Origin: Hirudo medicinalis
Lineage: Eukaryota; Annelida; Clitellata; Hirudinida; Hirudinidae
Assembly (NCBI GenBank): GCA_011800805.1
Contig: MPNW01000094.1
Coordinates: 1-64,000 of the forward strand
Direction of reading: 5' to 3'
DNA: 64,000 bases
Shown: positions 11,951 to 33,028 of the stretch, piece by piece
Layout of the letters: each line of letters opens with the position of its first letter
Position numbering within the stretch: position 1 is the first letter of the stretch
Position numbers and translations under genes: made by a program
Notes under the pieces: generated by a model
Databases searched by the model: none
The model's input: the letters and a program-made list of their open reading frames with translations, nothing else
Told to the model about the DNA's origin: nothing

Positions 11951-14824
11951 TCATTGTTCTCCAACTCTGCAGATTCCAACATCAGTGATTGTTACTGGTT
12001 TTATGGGTCGGTCGTTCTGGGTGGGTTGACCTTCAATTATCTTCAATGTCCTTGACCCCTCAATGACCTGGCTGATAGGTTTTTTACGACATAATTTTAA
12101 ATGTTTGTAACTTTCCGACACAATTTATGAAATTCAGAAAATGAAAATGAAATGAGAATGAATATAATTGTTTTAATGTATTTTAAAATGTATAAAATTA
12201 GTTTTTTTTTCAACGAATTTAGGTATTATTAGGTGGCCATAAACTCCTGAGAACTTAGAAAGATGGATTTCAAAGCAGTTTTAATTTGGTTTAATCTTCG
12301 AGTCGACAACTGAGTTGAAAAATCAATCTGTTTCTTAAGTTAATGACAAATGACAAATAATTATTACAAGTTATAATAATGGTAATAATTGAATTTCAAT
12401 TTTATTTTAAAGTTGAACAATTGATTTAATTGAACGATACTGAAATTAAATGATTTTAAAATCAGCAGTCGAACGCACACCTCGATGCTTCAAAATGATT
12501 TTCGATCATAAAAAAGTAAAAATCATCACCAAATAGTCACCGTAGATAATAATTAATCACTTGTTAACCAATGAATAGTTAAAGAAGTTATTTCATTTTG
12601 AACGCCAATCGGCAAGAGTCGTCTTACCCGAAGGCGACGAACTTCATGTCCATCCACTCGGCAGGCTGAAGGGTGATGTAGAACTGGGAGGAGTTCGTGT
12701 GCGCCCCCTTGTTTGCCATCCCAAGCACCCCTCTCTTGGTGTGCTTCACCACAAAGTTTTCGTCTGCATGCAAAATTGCTCGCACAATTTTATTGGTCAC
12801 TACTTTAATAAACTGGTGACTAATTAAAATTACTAATTATAATTACATTTACAATTATAATTATTAATTTTTAATTTACTAATTATACTTATAATTACAG
12901 TGGTTTTTTTAAATGTATATTAATAGTATTTTTTAAATTCTGATGTAATTAAGCAAATATTATACTAACAACAGAAGGATATTAATTATTTGTAATGCAA
13001 TGCAATATATTTTTAAATTATATTTTATTATAATTAATATATTTTAAATTATATTTTAATATAATTAATATATTTTAAATTATATTTTAATATAATTAAT
13101 ATATTTTAAAATTTAGAATCAACAATTCAATTTCAATGATTCGAAGAGCTTCAAACCTTCAAATGTGTCTCCATAAATTGAGGTTCCATCATTTCCTTTC
13201 AGGGCTTTGATGTCTGAAATATAAATTACTGGTTAATATAAATTACTGGTTAATATAAATTACTGGTTGATATAAATTACTGGTTAATATAAATTACTGG
13301 TTAATATAAATTACTGGTTAATATAAATTACTGGTTGATATAAATTACTGGTTGATATAAATTACTGGTTGATATAAATTACTGGTTGATATAAATTACT
13401 GGTTGATATAAATTACTGGTTAATATAAATTACTGGTTGATATAAATTACTGGTTGATATAAATTACTGGTTGATATAAATTACTGGTTAATATAAATTA
13501 CTGGTTGATATAAATTACTGGTTGATTACAAGATGACTTATTCAATTCATTATTGTTATTATGATAATGCTTAGAAAACTCAATGAATAACAAAATACAT
13601 TTTTAATCTTAATTTATCTCCTTAATTCTGAATATTTTCTAATTTCCGAAGCACCTCCTCCTTGAATCCATCCTTGTGGAACAATCCTGTGAATGATGGA
13701 GTTCTTGTAGTGAAGGTCGACCTCTGAAACTTGAGTCGAACCGAGCTCCCCTGTGCACAGCATCTTGAAGTTCTGGCAGGTCTTTGGCACGAGGTCGTCA
13801 AACAACTGAAGCAAACAAAATAATTTGTTGATTGTAATAGAAAAAATTATTCATGAAACAAACAACTTACCAAGTCTGCAATGATTTATAAAGAGTTATT
13901 ACCAAAACATTTATCATTTGTCATTGTTACAACTCAACAGTTTTTGGAATATAACATAATAATAATAATCCAAAACATGCCACAATTAATTTTAAAAAGC
14001 TTACAATAATATTTGAAAGACAACATTTCCACCTACTTCGATGACTATCCTTCCTATGGGGAAGTCCTCGACCGCGAAGTCCATGAAGATGAAGGTGTGC
14101 TGAAATATTGATTGAAAATCATTTTATTTCTGATAAATTCAACAATTTATAAAATATAAATTTAAAACAAACAGAATTCAAAGGAATTGTGAAAACCCCA
14201 AATGAACTTATTGAAATTAATTAATCAATTCAAACAACTTAGAACTCAATATATTACAAAATATTTCACTGTTGTACCACATTTAGCAAATAAAAGATGA
14301 AAAAAATCCCACTGACGTTTTTGGACTCAATGAAATTCTTGTAAGACTCTTCAGCCAGAACCTCATAAAGTGCAATTGGCCTGAAGTTCTCGTAACAGTC
14401 AATTTCTTCTGCCCAACTAATGAACTCCTTTGGTCCTCCCAAAACTTCATCGTTCACAAAAACTAGCGCCTTGTCTTCAAACGACCACAACTCACCTTTT
14501 AATTCCTTACGATTCAGATTTTCAAATGTCAGTTTATAAATTCTAATCAAATTAATAAGTGATTACTTTTATTTTTTTCTCTATGAAGTTGTCCCAATCG
14601 ATCTCCACCATGCCCTCCAATTGAGGTTTCTCGAATAAGTTTGGACTTTTGACGTGAAGGTCCTTAGTTTACAAAAATGTTACCGTTGACTTTGCGATAG
14701 AAAAGCATTAATTAACTGATTAATTAACCTCTGCGCAACATTTAGCCATCTGAAAATCGACATAGTTTAGGATTCCGAAAACTTGGACACGAAACTTTTT
14801 ATCCTTCATTGCAGCCGTTGCCAT
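11951..14824 (-). CDS. PPIL6: Peptidyl-prolyl cis-trans isomerase-like 6 (PPIL6), eight exons
   Basis: Exons on the minus strand: 14729-14824, 14567-14662, 14317-14505, 14037-14099, 13655-13805, 13157-13213, 12628-12763 and 11951-12071. All have GT-AG borders and add to 909 nt (302 residues plus stop), close to vertebrate PPIL6. Residues 1-130 form the PPIL6-specific N-terminal part; the cyclophilin domain follows, with [12 protein letters not shown] (the catalytic-Arg loop), [17 protein letters not shown] and, unlike human PPIL6 as I recall it, a Trp in [12 protein letters not shown] where cyclophilin A has its ligand-binding Trp. The final exon ends in a family-typical PTQNDRP stretch. Vertebrate PPIL6 has been linked to ciliated cells, but its enzymatic activity is unclear. 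The start ATG gives [18 protein letters not shown], matching the family start. Intron 3' ends are mostly canonical; the third exon's acceptor (GTAAG|GAATTA) was chosen by homology and is the least certain border. Confidence 0.93.
13006..13112. repeat. 31-bp AT-only tandem repeat in a PPIL6 intron
   Basis: About three copies of a unit containing TAATATATTTTAAATTATAT. Each unit is partly self-complementary. It lies between PPIL6 exons and does not affect splice sites. Confidence 0.85.
13219..13528. repeat. 17-bp minisatellite, about 18 copies, in a PPIL6 intron
   Basis: The unit ATAAATTACTGGTTAAT alternates irregularly with a TTGAT-ending variant. It starts within 10 bases of the acceptor of the exon at 13157-13213, on the intron side. 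It is likely length-polymorphic and usable as a marker; this is inferred from its uniformity. Confidence 0.95.
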
Positions 14825-17800
14825 GGAAACCCGGCAAAACTCGCGGAAGCATTTAACAGATAATTTAACTAATTACGGTTCAATTAATTACTGAATATAT
14901 TTTAAATAAATTACAGTTAACTAAAAAATGTTTTGATTAAAACCATAATAATTTTGCTTAGAATTTGAGACGTAAGTACTATTTGCATTTATGCGAATAA
15001 TGAAATTGTTAGAAACATTTATTCAATTCATCCCCTTAAACAAATCGGTTTTTAGTTTTAAAAATTTAAATCAAAATATTTGAAATACTTTTCAGCATTA
15101 ATGATCAACAGCAGTGCTGATAAAACAGAAAAATAATGATTGTTTGGTTTGAAATCGAATGTTTATAAATCCATACATCGATTTTCGATTATTTTATTAA
15201 CGATTAATTCATCAATTCTTAAGTGTCAGTATCCGATATTATGTCACTTTAGCTCCTTAATACTTTTTTTTTAGCGTTGATCACTTAATTTGTGAAAAAA
15301 AACCTAGGTTCAAAAGTGAAATGATGATACTCAAATGAACAAGCCGTTCTACACTGAAGCAAATGGTTTAATAAGAATTTCCAAGAGTGGGTCATGTGTT
15401 TAGTTAATATAATCTTAAGTTATGAAAAATTATCAAGTATATTCGAGTAAAACTGAAAAAAAAAACTCGAGTCAAAGTATCCGAGCGACATTTTGATAAA
15501 AATCGCAAGACGATGAAGATGAAAATATTCCTCTTGATTTGCCTCTACTTCGTATCGTACAAGTGACAATTTATTTGCTTGTTTCTAGACTGGTTATTCA
15601 AGTTCTCCAATGAGTTGACAAATTCAAATAATCCAGTAAATATTTAATTACGCTTAATATGTTAAAATGTACTTTTACTTCCAGATGCAAGCATTATCTC
15701 TAAACCGCAATGTCACAAGTCAATAGCTTTCAGCTCCTAATCAGTGAACGTATTGAGCCAATCAACTCAGCTTAAAATCAAATATATCGTATCTAGCATA
15801 TCATAGCATATTGAGTCCTTAATGCTACTCATTATCATATTTTTCAAGCCTCTTGCCTAAAAAAATATATTCGAATAATTCACCGCTTCATGAAGCCCAG
15901 GCTAGCAAATTAAAAACTCACATCTTCTTGTGAATAATGTTTAAATTTTAATGTTAAATTAAGTCTTATTTCAACTGACTAGCTTCACCCCAAGGCGAGA
16001 TATGACGTTTCAAGGTTAATGTTTTAGAACACTAACGCTTTCAGAACAACCGTATATTGTCTTTCAGTATATAATAATAGTACATAATAATTTCAGTATA
16101 TAATAATAGTACATAATAATTTCAGTATATAATAGGATATAATTCAATATAAGTTTTCCACCTAAAATCAATCTTAACCATTTTTATAATAATCATTTTA
16201 CAACGTCTTCCTCTTCTATTTTTGTAATTTTGTTAATTATTCATTTTATTGAACAGCGACATCTTTTTTCGTTAAAACACAATACTCTCCAGGTGTACCA
16301 CGTAATTTGATATTAATAACCGTCTTCTACACAGAAATCAAGTATTAGAAATATTTTGATAAATGATTGTCTAATTCAATACGAATATGAAAACTACAAG
16401 CCCAGAGTGAAGTCAGAGAAAAGTATGATATTTAATAATCTCATCTCAAGGTCGATCTCATCTAAGGTGACATTCAAAGAAAATATTTAGAAAATACATA
16501 ATATATCTTTTTAATAAAATTTAAGCAACACTAATAATTAGTTTAATGTGCTCATAAGTGGAGGGTTAAATGCAACAGCGTTGTATTAATTTGCAATGTT
16601 ATTGACCAATATTTTGTTTATTTCAGCAACATTTTATGTTTCCTTACAGATTTATGAAACAAGCGACAGAAAGACTATCCAATCGACAATGAAAAATCGC
16701 TTGCGAACAGTTCTCAATCCTTTGTTGTAATTGTTCTTAATGAAATTTATATACTATTGTTGAGATCATGCAAATCATATCGAACTTTGGCTGAAACAAA
16801 TAAAAACTAATAAAGTATCCCTCGTAAAATAATTCTGTTAACTAATTAATCTTAGAACATTCCGCCAGCGTCCAAACCAGCTCTGATAATTCTAAAGCAT
16901 GATTATGAAGGACACACTCCTCCCAACCTCCGATTCAAACATTTTTCCATGGAACTCTTATCGTTTAAAAGTTGTGACAAAATAATAATTAAAAGAAGTT
17001 AGATCCGAGTGAAGTTTTAATAAACTCTCAAACCAGGCAAAATGTAAGTGGCTTAAAAACTACCATTTGTGTTATTTTACATCAATCAGATGTTCATTTC
17101 ATCAATTTATGAACCGTGAGAAGTGATAATGTTTGAGTTATTCTGTGAAATAAAAACAATAAATTGCATTTTCATTTTCAGTGTTTATTTGCTAAGGGTT
17201 CTTTAGTACGGTAAGAATTAGGTGGTATTCTAAGAATTAAAGACAAATTATTCGAATTTCTTTCTCAAATTTAAAAGATGAAGGGAAATATTAACGGAGT
17301 GATTGTGTTTTAAAATATGCTTGTATTTATCAAATAAGCCTGCATTTATCATGTATTAATTATAATATTATAACCATTAATCATAATTATCATTATATAA
17401 TAAGCATGTATTTATCGGTCAGATGTAACGAATTTATAACTCAAATTTTAAGGCCCGATAATTGGCTTTTTAATACCTGTTTATAAGTTGTTAAAACCTG
17501 CTTATAATTTGTTAATACTTGTTTATAATTTGTTAATACCTGCTTAATAGTTTTTCTCTGCCGCTGAAACACTTAAATTGTGAAGAACATGGGCTTAGCG
17601 CGGAAGTGAAATTGGCTATGATGCCCTGCAATAGAGCGGGAAACCCGATAAGTGTTTTAGTAGGAATTTCCAAGTTTGTAAATGTGCTCAATGAGTTGAG
17701 GTTTCACATTTTTTGAGTGAATTTTAAAAAGTGCATTCAAATAAAGAGAACAAATTCAGAATAAAAATAATACGAGAAACAAAATGGCTAGCTGAAGACC

Positions 17801-18078
17801 GCTTGTCGGGGTGTGCTCACCGCGTCTTTATGATATTCTTTTTGTTAGAGAATCGATTTCACAAAGTTTCACAATTGCACAAATTGTGGCACGTCTATAA
17901 ATTGAAAAGCAGAGAGCTTCTGGGGAGTTAACCTAAATAAAGACAGGCAATAGCTAAAAGGCTCGTGAAAAGGTAATTATCTCGAGCTAGATAGAATCCG
18001 GGTTTGATGTTCAACTTTCTGTTCCAAACTCAAGTCGAAATTTCGAAGTGAGATACATTTTGAAAATAAAATCACAAG
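14825..18078. other. Spacer between divergent PPIL6 and the receptor phosphatase
   Basis: No intact gene. It contains the PPIL6 promoter side, a decayed duplicate of the phosphatase 5' exons (separate entry), a 29-bp tandem repeat at 16063-16135 (TTCAGTATATAATAATAGTA core, about 2.5 copies), and AT-rich unique sequence. Open frames are short and without homology. Confidence 0.6.
15280..15740 (+). pseudogene. Decayed duplicate of the receptor phosphatase 5' end (signal-peptide exon and exon 2)
   Basis: An ATG at 15513 opens MKMKIFLLICLYFVSY, closely resembling MMESKLFLLMCLYFHIVQ of the real exon at 18079, and both run into GTGACAATT at the donor. Upstream (AGGAATTTCCAAG-like segment, ACATTTTGA..AAAATC..AAGA) and downstream (GCTTATTCAAGTT-like, then an acceptor and an ATG..TCTAA..CCC..ATCACAAG-like exon at about 15685) the two loci also match. 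In this copy exon 2 meets a stop codon after about 14 codons and the exon 1 phase has changed, so it looks dead. It marks an old tandem duplication with a period of about 2.57 kb. Confidence 0.7.
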
Positions 18079-25560
<7,482 letters not shown>

Positions 25561-25582
25561 AAACTTTGATATCACTGTTTAA

Positions 25583-26153
25583 GCAGAGTATTTTAACATT
25601 ACTAGTTATTAACCGATAGTTATACCTTTAAGCAAGCAAGAGTAGATAACCCCGCAGCATAAAACAATCCTCGATCACATTAACGAACGCTCCAACTCTG
25701 TGTTTTCAACTTTATTTCAACAACAATTGGGAGAATTTTGAGTGAGCCCTGTCGATTATCCGCCGATTTTTTTTTTTTCTTGCGGTACGTCGCCTGGATA
25801 AACGGCCATCATCGCCGTCGAACGAAGAAGAAGGGAATCCTGCAAACTTCGCAGGCGACGGCATTTATTTACAAGACGATTATTCAACGTAGCCAGCACG
25901 TGACCAGACGCCGACCAATGGCGTTGCGAATAACGTAGATGTTACGTCACGTGATCTACAGCTAGGCCGCAAGCGGATTCGTATATAAGGCATTAGCCGG
26001 GCCGGTTTTTCAATAGGAATAGGAGAAGTGCTGACGATAGGGTCTCTCGGTGTCCGCGCGCGTGCTGCTCTTGTTCATTGTACATAAATATATAAGAGGA
26101 GGGATCTCGCTCTATTGGTCCTGCTATAAGTGTAGGTCGGTTGCAGTCCTGGG
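25583..26153 (+). promoter_or_regulatory. INTS6 promoter and 5' UTR
   Basis: This CpG-richer interval precedes the INTS6 ATG. It has a CACGTG E-box at 25897-25902, a CCAAT box at 25915-25919, an overlapping CRE-like TTACGTCA and E-box CACGTG at 25942-25953, and a TATATAA at 25982-25988, an order and spacing typical of a core promoter with a start site near 26,010. Transcription-factor binding is inferred from motifs only. Confidence 0.55.
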
Positions 26154-29100
26154 ATGACAATAATCGTCTTTCTCGTGGATACGAGTGCATCCATGAACCA
26201 ACGCACTCACATGGGCACGACATTTCTTGACACGGCTAAGCATACAATAGAAATGTTTTTAAAGGTAGGAGTCGTTGTGGATTAAGCTCTACGAATTTGA
26301 ACGAATCTTCTATTCACCCTGCGATTCCCTGGTTGCCTCGCGAGATAGCCGGTCAATTGAGGGAAAGGGGGCCCGGTGACATTCTTAAATCTAACTTAAG
26401 TTTCATGTTTTCCAGATAAGATCAAGGGATCCTGTTTGTCGTTTGGACCGATACATGTTGTTGACATTTGAAGATCCGCCGATGAACGTAAAGGTCTGAG
26501 ATTATTCTTCGAAACAGCTAAAAGGGACGCCAATAACTTTTAAAAAAAACTAGATTGTTTGGATTTGAGCGTAGTAGCCCGATTAAGGTCCCTAATTTTG
26601 AAAAATACGAGACTGCGCCCTCTCGCCTTGATATTTGGCTAGAAAGCCGTATCGCTGCGCCTGCCTACGAATCTAGTTGTTGGTTTATATTGTTGCGCCA
26701 TGGCAAATAGTTCGCGAAAGCGCACTGAGAATTATTTTAAATTTCGTTTAAGAGAGGGTTTGTTTTTAATTATTTTCGTCGATATGTGAATGTTTGAGTA
26801 CTCTGGAAAACCCAAGAGGTCTTCAGCCAAAAATTGATGCTCGTTAAATTTTTTTTGTAAAAAAAATCGTTAAATTTACCGATTTCGTTGTCAGGCTGGA
26901 TGGAAGGAAAGTCATTGCACTTTTATGAAGGAATTAAAGTCCCTAGAAGCCAATGGGCTGTCAAATTTGGGATCAGCATTGAAAAATACTTTTGACATGC
27001 TAAATGTGAATAGATTGCAAACAGGAATTGATACCTTTGGACAGGTAATCACTTAATTACTGCTTGGATTTGAATGTGCAAATTGCACAAGTGATGAAAC
27101 AACTTGCGAATGACGAAGGCTAACTTTACTTCACGTATTTTGCACAGGGAAGGTTCCCATTTTACATCGAACCTGCAATTATTATATGCCTAACAGACGG
27201 CAACAAGATGACATCTAAATCTGGTGCAACCAATGAGGTTAGGGTGACTTTCTGAACTATTTATGAGTTTAAAAAACAATGATTTTCAGCAAAAAACTTA
27301 ACCAAATTCCACTAAACAAACCATCCATTTGAACCATAAAAAAGCCACATGTGACACAATGCATCTTCCATGCAATGTAATAGCATGTTGCAACTTGCCA
27401 AATATCCACAAAAACTTGGAATGGATTAAAAAATAATAAATTTCTATAATCCGAAGGTTAAATCCATTTCAGTTGAATTTGCCCATGAATGTTGCCACAG
27501 CCCTTCTGGGGTCTGAACTCACAAAGGAACCCTTCAGATGGGATCAGAGATTGTACAGCATCGTTTATAAGATAGGCCCCACGTCCTTGGAACTCCCGGA
27601 AGCCCTCTCGTACGTGCCGACGGCCGAGGACACTCCGATCGATGCAATGTGCGAGGTTACAGGAGGTGAGGATTGCTCGAGGAAATTTGTCACGACCCGA
27701 TGAAGTCGTATTCTTAAGCATTTTAGGTTATATTGATGAATTATGAAAGAAACATTGAACGTTATAATATGAATACGCAATTATTATGCATGGAAGAGGG
27801 TTTTAATTTGGAGTAGGAAGTTGTTCGAATGTCAATCTTAGCTCGACATTCGAACTTATGCACTCATTGTGCTTAATTTTCATTTTCATTTTTCTGTCTG
27901 CTTCTACTCGATTTAATCAAGACAAAATCAAAAAATCTGCTTCCAAAAAGTCTCTCAAATAGAAACACATTCAGAAATGAAAAATTATTAATCATCACTG
28001 CTAATTTTTTAATTTAAAAAAGTGAATGGTTTGGTGATGTCGTGTAAAATGTAAATTATTCCAGGTCGCTCGTACGCCATAACGACGCAGAAGTCCCTGG
28101 TGCAATGCCTGGAATCGTTGGCGCAGAAACTCCAGAGCGGGGTGATTGTCAACTTTGAAAAACTTCCTTCCGACTCTCCGAACGGAGCGGGTTTGTGGGC
28201 TGCGACTTGTTACTTTTCCTTCCACTGGGGAGACTTAAGATGGCCTACTCAAGCTTATAACTGCTTAAGTGCACGTTTACATGGGCAATCGTGGATGTCA
28301 TCTTTTGCTATGTCGTTAACGACGTTATTCGCCCAAACATGCTGACTTCTTTAGTTATTATTATTATTATATAGCTTCAATTGGTTGATGTAATCTATAA
28401 TAATGGTTAATGAGTTATTAGCAAAATCTATATTTTGTCATTAACACGAATGTTATGGATGTTGTGGTATATTATTCATGAATGTTTAATTTATAATTTT
28501 TTAATTCTTTGCTTGGGATTTAAACCTTTCAATTAAGTCTTTGCCTCTTTTATTATCAGAGGATCCTCACCAGGACTTTCAACCATGGCACAACTGCAGA
28601 CGACTTTTGTTTGTTAACAGATCCGCTCAGAGGGGTGGTACGACCGGTCACTGGCCAATACCTGAATGCTATTGGCCAGATGCAGGGAAGGAGGCTCTTG
28701 TGAGTTTGAGTTACTTGACCTCTTGAAGTCCTGAACTTTTAAGTTCATGATCTTCTTTGTAGCCTTTGTTTTACAACAGCCCCACTGTTTTGCACTTTAT
28801 GCATTTGTGCGAAAATCAAATTCCTTGTAGTACTATACTTAATACTCTTTTGTATACTTTATTATTTCTGTTAAATTCCTCGCATTGGTTTCAGCCACCG
28901 AGATGTGCACATCCTCCGATCAGCTTTTCGTGTCGACCTTGCGAGCCGATCACCATGGACAGCATTCCGTTCGACAAGTACGAGCTGGAGCCTTCCCAAT
29001 TGACCCACTACATTCTCGAGAGGAGGCAGCCAAATGTGGCTTGGCAGGTAGGGTTTCTAACTTTGCTGTTACATGGGCAGGATGTGTTGTCCCTCGTGAC

Positions 29101-32100
29101 TATGGTCCTTACTTGTGAGGATATTGTGATGTTTGTCTCTTTATTTCATGTTCAGTATTGTAGATTGAGTTTTTTTTTTTTTGAAATGTTCTTGTTTAAC
29201 CAAATGCGGATTGGATGTGTTTAGCGCAGACTGGTGTACTTTAACGTATTGTTTTGAATTAAAACCTACTGTACTTTTAATTTTTACAAGTTATGCAATA
29301 TGTCATGATACATGTTTACCTTCTTGCTACATTGCTAGTGGAAAATTCGTTTCCAGGTGTTCATGAAGAGCAGCTCCAAATACTCGGAACTGGGTCATCC
29401 GTTCGGATACTTGAAGGCCAGCACGAACCTCACCTCTGTAAATCTTTTTGTCATGCCTTACAACTACCCTCTACTCTTTTCTCTTTTAGGTTGGTTGTTT
29501 GTTGATTATAATAAGTTGATTACTAATTACCTGTTAATAAAAAAAATATATGCACACTTCACTTGTTTCAGATGAATTAATCAAAGTACACAAGTACAAA
29601 ATCACGCCAAAGTGGAGGATGCAATTCGAGGGATACTTGAAATCAGTGCCACCTTATTATGCCACGGTAAGATCGACCATTTAACTCAAAAGATCGTGAT
29701 TAGTTATCGATTCAATTTCATGTTTTTTTGCTCTTTTATTATTATTTCCTTAATAAGTTCAGTTTCACTTCTTCCTAACTCATATTTGTGTCTCGATCTG
29801 CAGCCCTTGAAGAAAGCATTTGGAAGGCTACCCATGCTTCCCAACCTGAACTTGATCCCAGACCAGATGGAAAATTGTTTCAGCTACTCGGTAGTCTCCT
29901 ACCTGAAGAAAATAAAAAACCAAGCGAGAATTGTATTCGAACACCTGGTGGCATCCGTGGGTCAATGTCCCCCTCCTCTGCCCACCATCAGGGTCGTTGC
30001 CCGAACTCCCCGAAATACAGCGCTCGACAGGGCGGAAGCCGAGAAGTCGATGGCCCACTACGCCGGAGACATCTACGGGCCCAAGAAGGAGCTGGCTCTC
30101 TCTTTGGACAACTACGAGACCTTCACTCTCCATGCCGACCCAAAGACAGTCGACGCTCACATATACACGTCTGCATTTTACTCTTATTCGTTAATTGGTC
30201 AACTTCCACACAATGTATCTTTGAATGTCGATACAGGCTATTAAATGCTCCTATTAAATTTGCCATTTCTATATTCATAGATATATTTAACATAATTTAT
30301 GCATGGTTTATTGGAATAATTGGCCAATTTTATGCTTCACTTCTGATTGGGCTAATTTTATGAAAGATTTAGTGGCTCACAATTTTGTTGAAAATTTTTT
30401 TATTCAGGAACTCAAATAATTTTTCACTTTAAATTGACCTGACATCATTAGCTCAATTGCAATATAAAACACTTTTCATGGTTATTGGTGCACAATAACT
30501 GCTTATTGGAAATTGATGACGATTGCTAAATTAATTTACTGCTGTAGCAGTTTGTAAAAATAAGCTAACGATCGGCCAATCATAAATCGCCAGGAACCCT
30601 TTCGACATCAACCGAAAAGATCTCATCCTGAACCTGTCAAGACTCAGATTGAACTTTCTGAGCACAACTCAGGACAGGAGGAAACTCCAACACACAGGTC
30701 GGCGATAATTATTATTAGCCACTTACATTTTAAAGTTAAATTCATTTTATTTGTTTTGAGATTTCGAGACAGTATAAAATCTGCTTAATTTGTTTTCATC
30801 CCCCAAGTGGCACAATTTCTTTCTTTAAAAACAAAGTGGGAGTATGTCTATTTCTAACGTTCACTTATACAATAATAACAATCGATACGTATTGCCTCTG
30901 TTTTATTCGTGTGTTTTTATTTGTATTCAATTTTTATGCAAAAGTTAATAGTTGTGAGTCGGGCCTTTTGCAATGGATTTTACAATCGTTTATTATTTTT
31001 TCCAGATGTCCTTCACAGTATGCCCATCCAGGAAATGGGCAACTACCAAGAATATCTCAAAAAGCAACCTCCTCCACTCAGGGAAATCGAGACAACCCCC
31101 ACTCGAATACACACCTTTGGGAACCCATTTAAAGTCAAGGTGAGACACTTCTTGGCGACCTGAATTAATTAATTGCAGTGTATTTAATTTGCATGAGTAT
31201 TTAATAACATGACTCGGATAAATTTAAGCTTAAAATATTCAAAATAATTAAAATATTTCAAAATACAAATTACCTTTTGCCTATCAATGATTCCAGCAAA
31301 ACTTGATGATCGACGAAGCAGACGAGGCAATGTTAAGTCCAGCTTCTTCCACGTCTGCGAGGAAAAGAACTTCCTCCGAATCTTCTACGACGTCTTCTCT
31401 CTCCTCCCCTGTGCCGATATCGTCGCCTCGCCCTTTCAAAAGGAAGCAAGGTTGGCATCTTAAGTCCTCTGATATGGACGGCAGAGTGGATATTAATGTT
31501 GATATTCTTCAAAATCTTGGATTAGCATGACATCAATGTTCACAATCGGCAGGTCCACTTCCTCGGAATGTCCCTTCAAAGTTCTTCCTGTCGCCATCTC
31601 CGTCTCCGTCCGGCTCTCCCGTACCGAGTCCCCTTTATTCCGAGCCTTTGGGGTCTCCGGGCGTATTACCAAGTAGGTGGTCTAACTATTTGCAATTCCA
31701 CCGTTTTTCAAGAATTATAATGTATTGTGTACATTTCTACTAATATTGCTGCCTAACCGTGAACTATTTTCCTACAGGTGAAAATGAGCAGTCGTGCCTA
31801 TTAACGTCCGGTCACAATCCTCTGATGAGCGAGTTGTTGGTCAATCATTCCGGCATGAAAAGGGGTCCGAACTACAACAATCGAATGGTCAACGGAACTC
31901 CCGACATTCCTCTGACCAACCACGTCGACATCTCCGAGGGTCCTTTGGTCAATGGCAGCAGAGAAGGGAGTCCGAACGATGCGACGACTTGCAAGGTTTT
32001 GAGGCAAGACACTGAAGCAGATGTCGAGCACAACAACAACATAAAAAAGATTGCCTTGAAAGAAGTCAGGAAGCCTGGCAGAAGTGGGTGATCACGTGCT

Positions 32101-32372
32101 TTCCATTTAAATGGCGATAAATTTTAACCTCCCATATTTCCATCGATCCGATCGCGATTGAACCCTTACGTGGATGTTACACTCAGAAACCTCTGCCTAT
32201 ACATCTGCATCTTTCCCTTTTAGATTTCTCCTCTCTTCTCGACTTGTTGAGGTCACTGAAAGGAAGTCCACAGTTGAGGAAGTTGGTTCTCGACAGGATT
32301 GCGTTGGAGGCCTCTCGGTTCAAGCGGACGTTCATGATGGAAGCCATTCAAGATCTGGAGCTCGGCAGTTGA
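26154..32372 (+). CDS. INTS6: Integrator complex subunit 6 (INTS6/DICE1), 17 exons
   Basis: Exons: 26154-26264, 26416-26493, 26895-27044, 27148-27237, 27473-27665, 28065-28190, 28560-28699, 28895-29047, 29357-29489, 29572-29666, 29804-30168, 30594-30697, 31006-31139, 31297-31450, 31553-31672, 31778-32083 and 32224-32372. All are GT-AG, total 2601 nt, 866 residues (human protein about 887). An N-terminal VWA domain starts at residue 4 with VFLVDTSASMNQR (MIDAS D-x-S-x-S) and contains ICLTDGNK; then SELTKEPFRWDQRL, CEVTGGRSYA, LPFDKYELEPS-like IPFDKYELEPSQLTHYI, YSELGHPFGYLKAS, IQEMGNYQEYLKK and HTFGNPFKVK. The C-terminal coiled helix (KEVRKPGR to stop) matches the family tail. Integrator cleaves snRNA precursors and attenuates pol II near promoters; INTS6 links it to PP2A. 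A Ser/Pro-rich disordered stretch (exons 14-16) separates the conserved parts. A poly(A) signal follows at 33023-33028. Confidence 0.97.
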
Positions 32373-33028
32373 CGACCGATCGGAAACTCGTTCGATGCCG
32401 CACGACGTGAGTAACTTGTTCTCCGATTGGTTAACAATTGCAGTCTTTCTGTATTAACTTTCTATCGTTAACTAATTAATGCTCGTAAATAGTCGATATT
32501 TCATAGCCTTAACCCCTTACAAGATAAACGGTAAATCGATGTTTTTATTTTGATGCCAGGTTGATGGTCTTTCATGGACAGTTGCCTTAAAATGATATTT
32601 CTTTCCAATCTCTTTCTTATCCAAGCTATGAATTTCCTTATGACTTTCACTTTGAACTGAATACATCAATCACTTTGGTGACATGGTCCCAGTTATTACC
32701 ACTGATTACTACTTATTTTATTATTTCCAACTGTCAGCATACTTTATATTATTATTATTATTATTATTATTATTTAAGACTTATCAGTTCTACAAACTTT
32801 CTCTGAAGCATCTGTTTATTTACAAGTATGGCTTTCTGTCCTTCTTCTTGTGGTCTCTCAATCAGACTCTTCACTTGAAGCTGCAATCGAATCTTTGGTG
32901 CCATCATATCAGAGTCAGGCTGGGAAATGGTTGGAGAATGTGTAATGTGGTTGTTTAAACTTCGATCGATTGTTTTTGTACAAAACTGATGACTGTCTCA
33001 AGAAATTTAAACAATTTTTTAAAATAAA
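32373..33028 (+). terminator. INTS6 3' UTR and poly(A) signal
   Basis: About 650 bases after the INTS6 stop end at AATAAA (33023-33028), the first canonical signal downstream in the unique sequence. The interval contains a short ATT microsatellite (about 32745-32775) and open frames without homology. Confidence 0.5.

Noticed and set aside
13219..13528. CRISPR-like regular array
   Set aside because: The 17-bp units are directly adjacent with no spacers, in a eukaryotic intron; it is a minisatellite.
17731..17931. 66-codon plus-strand open frame just before the receptor phosphatase
   Set aside because: It does not join in frame to exon 1, which has its own signal-peptide ATG, and has no homology.
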